Positions 62,215 to 64,000 of a stretch of 64,000 bases of DNA are shown here, piece by piece. A program made the position numbers and the translations under genes. Position 1 is the stretch's first letter. The number at the start of each line of letters is the position of its first letter. The DNA is from Acinetobacter sp. TR3 (GTDB lineage: Bacteria > Pseudomonadota > Gammaproteobacteria > Pseudomonadales > Moraxellaceae), in assembly GCF_027105055.1 (NCBI RefSeq), contig NZ_CP114264.1, positions 2,542,001-2,606,000 of the forward strand. The letters are read 5' to 3'. The notes beneath the pieces are model-generated. The model ran no database searches. It saw only the letters and a program-made list of their open reading frames with translations, and was not told the DNA's origin.

Positions 62215-62333
62215 TCGCCGATTTAGCAGTAACGTTTTATTGGATGCCTGTTCCTGTAGATCAACTTGACCTTCAGGAACTAATGCAATGGCATGAACGT
62301 GCAAGGATTCGCACACAAGCCGAGCAAGACTAA
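61873..62333 (+). CDS. E+E' frameshift fusion of the tail assembly chaperone
   Basis: The zero frame reads AAT TTT TTG at 62164-62172, containing the heptamer T TTT TTG in the phase needed for a -1 shift, the same heptamer used by P2 E/E'. Decoding 61873-62172 and then re-reading from 62172 opens a frame to TAA 62331-62333, adding 53 residues and making about 153 in total. The added part ends DLAVTFYWMPVPVDQLDLQE and then WHERARIRTQ, which resembles the P2 E' sequence. Gene T starts 8 bases further on. Confidence 0.85.
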
Positions 62334-62341
62334 GGATAGTC

Positions 62342-64000
62342 ATGAGCCAACTTAATTTAAGTGCTGTATTACAAATTGTGGATGAAGCTACACGTCCACT
62401 AAAGCAAATACAAAACCAATCAGAACTCAATAACGATAGTATTGAAAAGTTGACTCATACTATCAAGCAACTCAATCAAACGATGAGCTCTGGTCGGAAC
62501 AATCAATACAACAATTCACTGCGACAACAACGCAGTGAATTTCAGCTTGTTAAAACAGCAGCCACACTTGTTAATAATGAATATCAGCGTATAACCAGAA
62601 CGTTGGCTACACTCCACCAGAAAACACAACAGGTCAACAATAGTTTAAAAGAACATCGTGCAACTCTACGCCAAGATGCAAAAAGTATGGCAATTGGTGC
62701 AATTGGTGCTGGATATGCAGCTTCTATTCCATTAAAAGCCTTTGCAGATGCCGAAGATGCATCTATGAAGCTCAAAGTCTCTATGATGGATACCAGTGGG
62801 CAAGTTGCATCCGAGTTCAAACAAATTAATGAACTCGCAACTAAACTCGGATCACGATTACCAGGCACTAATGCCGATTTCCAATTGATGATGGCAACGC
62901 TAGTCCAACAAGGTATTAGCTTTAAATCAATTCTGGGAGGGACTGGAGAAGCAGCTGGTAATTTAGCAGTACTTCTCAAAATGCCATTCGATCAAGCAGC
63001 CGAATTTGCAGCAAAAATGCAAGATGCAACACAAACTGCCGAAAAAGACATGCTCAGTTTAATGGATACAATCCAGCGCACATCATACTTAGGTGTCGAT
63101 CCAAGCAATATGTTAGGTGGTTTTGCTAAGTTAGGAGCTGGCATGAAAACCATCAAGCAACTTGGTTTAGAGGGTGCAAATGCAATGGCACCGCTTTTAG
63201 TCATGGCAGATCAAAGTGGTATGTCAGATTTAAGTAGTGCTGGAAATGCCCTTAGTAAAACATTCAAAGCCATGCTTGATCAGGGAAAAATCGACAAAGC
63301 ACTCGCTGGCACAAAACTAAAAATGGATTTTAGTGATGGCAAAGGTGAATTTGGCGGTCTCGACAAAATGTTCAAAGAGTTGGAGAAATTAAAGAATTTC
63401 TCAACCCAAGACAGACTACCGATCATCTCTGATATTTTTGGTAATGATGCAGAAAATATCCAAATTCTGAACTTGTTGATTGACAAAGGACAGGCTGGTT
63501 ATAACGACACTATTGCAAAGATGAAACGTCAGGCTAACTTGCAGACTCGTATCAATGCACAGTTAAGTACACTGACAAATCTATGGGATCAAGCCAAAGG
63601 TGCTGGCACAAATGCAATGGTATCTATTGTTGAAGCCATCGCTCCAGACATCAAAGAAGTGGTCAATCGTATTAGTGAAATTGCAGAAAAAGTTAGCACA
63701 TGGGCTAAAGCAAATCCTGAATTAATCAGGCAGATTGCCAACATTATCAAAAAGCTAATTATTCTAAAATTAGCAACAATGGGAATAAGCTACACATTCA
63801 GTTTAATGTTTAGTGGAATATTTGCAATCATTCTAGGCATCACCAAACTGGGTGTTGCATTCTTTGTGTTGAATGCAATTGCAGATAAATTTGGTGTGAA
63901 ATTACCAACAAAGTTCAGAGCTTACTGGACAGCAATCAAATACCTAACACGTCATATTTTTATTTTAATTCGCAGTGCATTTCCATTACTTGGTGTTGCA
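62342..64000 (+). CDS. Tail tape measure protein (P2 gpT family), 3' end beyond the window
   Basis: The ATG at 62342 follows AAGGA at 5-base spacing; the frame is open for 553 codons to the window edge. The start LNLSAVLQIVDEATRPLKQI, coiled-coil-rich first 120 residues, the AIGAIGAGYAASIPLKAFAD block and the later ALAGTKLKMDFSDGKGEFGG and ISDIFGNDAENIQIL are typical of P2-like tape measures. Hydrophobic segments appear near 480-520, as in other family members that enter the membrane during DNA delivery. It sets tail length. Confidence 0.92.
   Translation, partial: MSQLNLSAVLQIVDEATRPLKQIQNQSELNNDSIEKLTHTIKQLNQTMSSGRNNQYNNSLRQQRSEFQLVKTAATLVNNEYQRITRTLATLHQKTQQVNNSLKEHRATLRQDAKSMAIGAIGAGYAASIPLKAFADAEDASMKLKVSMMDTSGQVASEFKQINELATKLGSRLPGTNADFQLMMATLVQQGISFKSILGGTGEAAGNLAVLLKMPFDQAAEFAAKMQDATQTAEKDMLSLMDTIQRTSYLGVDPSNMLGGFAKLGAGMKTIKQLGLEGANAMAPLLVMADQSGMSDLSSAGNALSKTFKAMLDQGKIDKALAGTKLKMDFSDGKGEFGGLDKMFKELEKLKNFSTQDRLPIISDIFGNDAENIQILNLLIDKGQAGYNDTIAKMKRQANLQTRINAQLSTLTNLWDQAKGAGTNAMVSIVEAIAPDIKEVVNRISEIAEKVSTWAKANPELIRQIANIIKKLIILKLATMGISYTFSLMFSGIFAIILGITKLGVAFFVLNAIADKFGVKLPTKFRAYWTAIKYLTRHIFILIRSAFPLLGVA

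Larger units (their letters stand above)
43755..64000. mobile_element. P2-like (Peduovirus-type) prophage, left part
   Basis: The gene order is that of P2 late genes: Q and P leftward; O, N, M, L, X, lysis genes, R, S rightward; then V, W, J, I, fibre, sheath, tube, E/E' and T. The integrase, repressor and replication genes are not in the window and should follow beyond 64000, with cos and att near the left end, as in phiCTX-type relatives. The left boundary is uncertain by some hundred bases. The head and tail genes look intact except for the split sheath. Confidence 0.9.

Noticed and set aside
62137..63486. Several minus-strand ORFs of 60-130 codons opposite the tape measure gene
   Set aside because: They are antisense shadows of one continuous 553-codon plus-strand frame with clear gpT features.

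Overview
The window is a bacterial chromosome segment from an Acinetobacter-type gammaproteobacterium, low in GC and with short intergenic gaps. The genus call rests on gene content and synteny recognised by eye: a BaeSR-like two-component system, an aspS to ilvE-glnE interval holding an LOS outer-core locus, RcnB-family proteins, a ZnuD-like zinc receptor and a P2-like prophage. No database search was possible and the species is not resolved.

Layout. (1) 1-25527 is mostly core chromosome: the tail of a cobalamin adenosyltransferase, a glycerophosphodiesterase, a META-domain lipoprotein, a fatty acid desaturase, SelO, a YkuD protein, an outer-membrane protein and lipoprotein pair, baeS-baeR diverging from a small LTxxQ lipoprotein, two acyl-CoA dehydrogenases, a PsiE-family protein, two RcnB-like proteins, a phospholipase D protein, znuD with a near-perfect Zur box, a DUF4184 protein, aspS, and a small membrane protein plus an LpxL-type acyltransferase. 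(2) 25627-38058, between aspS and ilvE, is the expected site of the lipooligosaccharide outer-core (OC) locus. A tight rightward operon (rmlB, rmlA, a ketoisomerase/acetyltransferase fusion, an aminotransferase, a GT2) should make and use a dTDP-3-acetamido-3,6-dideoxyhexose. It faces mostly leftward genes: a decayed acetyltransferase, a capsule-type transferase, a GT6 (ABO-family) enzyme, three GT25-like enzymes, another transferase and ugd. (3) 38202-43245 is core again: ilvE, glnE and a histidine kinase.

(4) From about 43755 to the window end lies the left part of a P2-like prophage in P2 late-gene order: leftward Q and P, then rightward O, N, M, L, X, holin, endolysin, R, S, com, dam, V, W, J, I, a fibre region, sheath, tube, E/E' and tape measure T. 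The gene-poor 43.8-44.7 kb end carries an iteron-like cluster of GGTTAYA heptamers and a perfect ten-copy GGGATTA repeat. A conserved 34-bp dyad element precedes both the O and the V operons, where P2 has late promoters.

The most unusual feature is the tail sheath gene. Its N- and C-terminal halves are separate ORFs, and about 1.08 kb between them encodes a protein with a predicted LamG-like lectin domain. The C-terminal half has its own strong ribosome-binding site, and the first junction is an invertible G5/C6/G5 pairing element. This could be a two-piece, lectin-decorated contractile sheath or a disrupted gene. Other notable points are the com-dam overlap, a canonical T TTT TTG frameshift in E, and a terminator directly after the tube gene.
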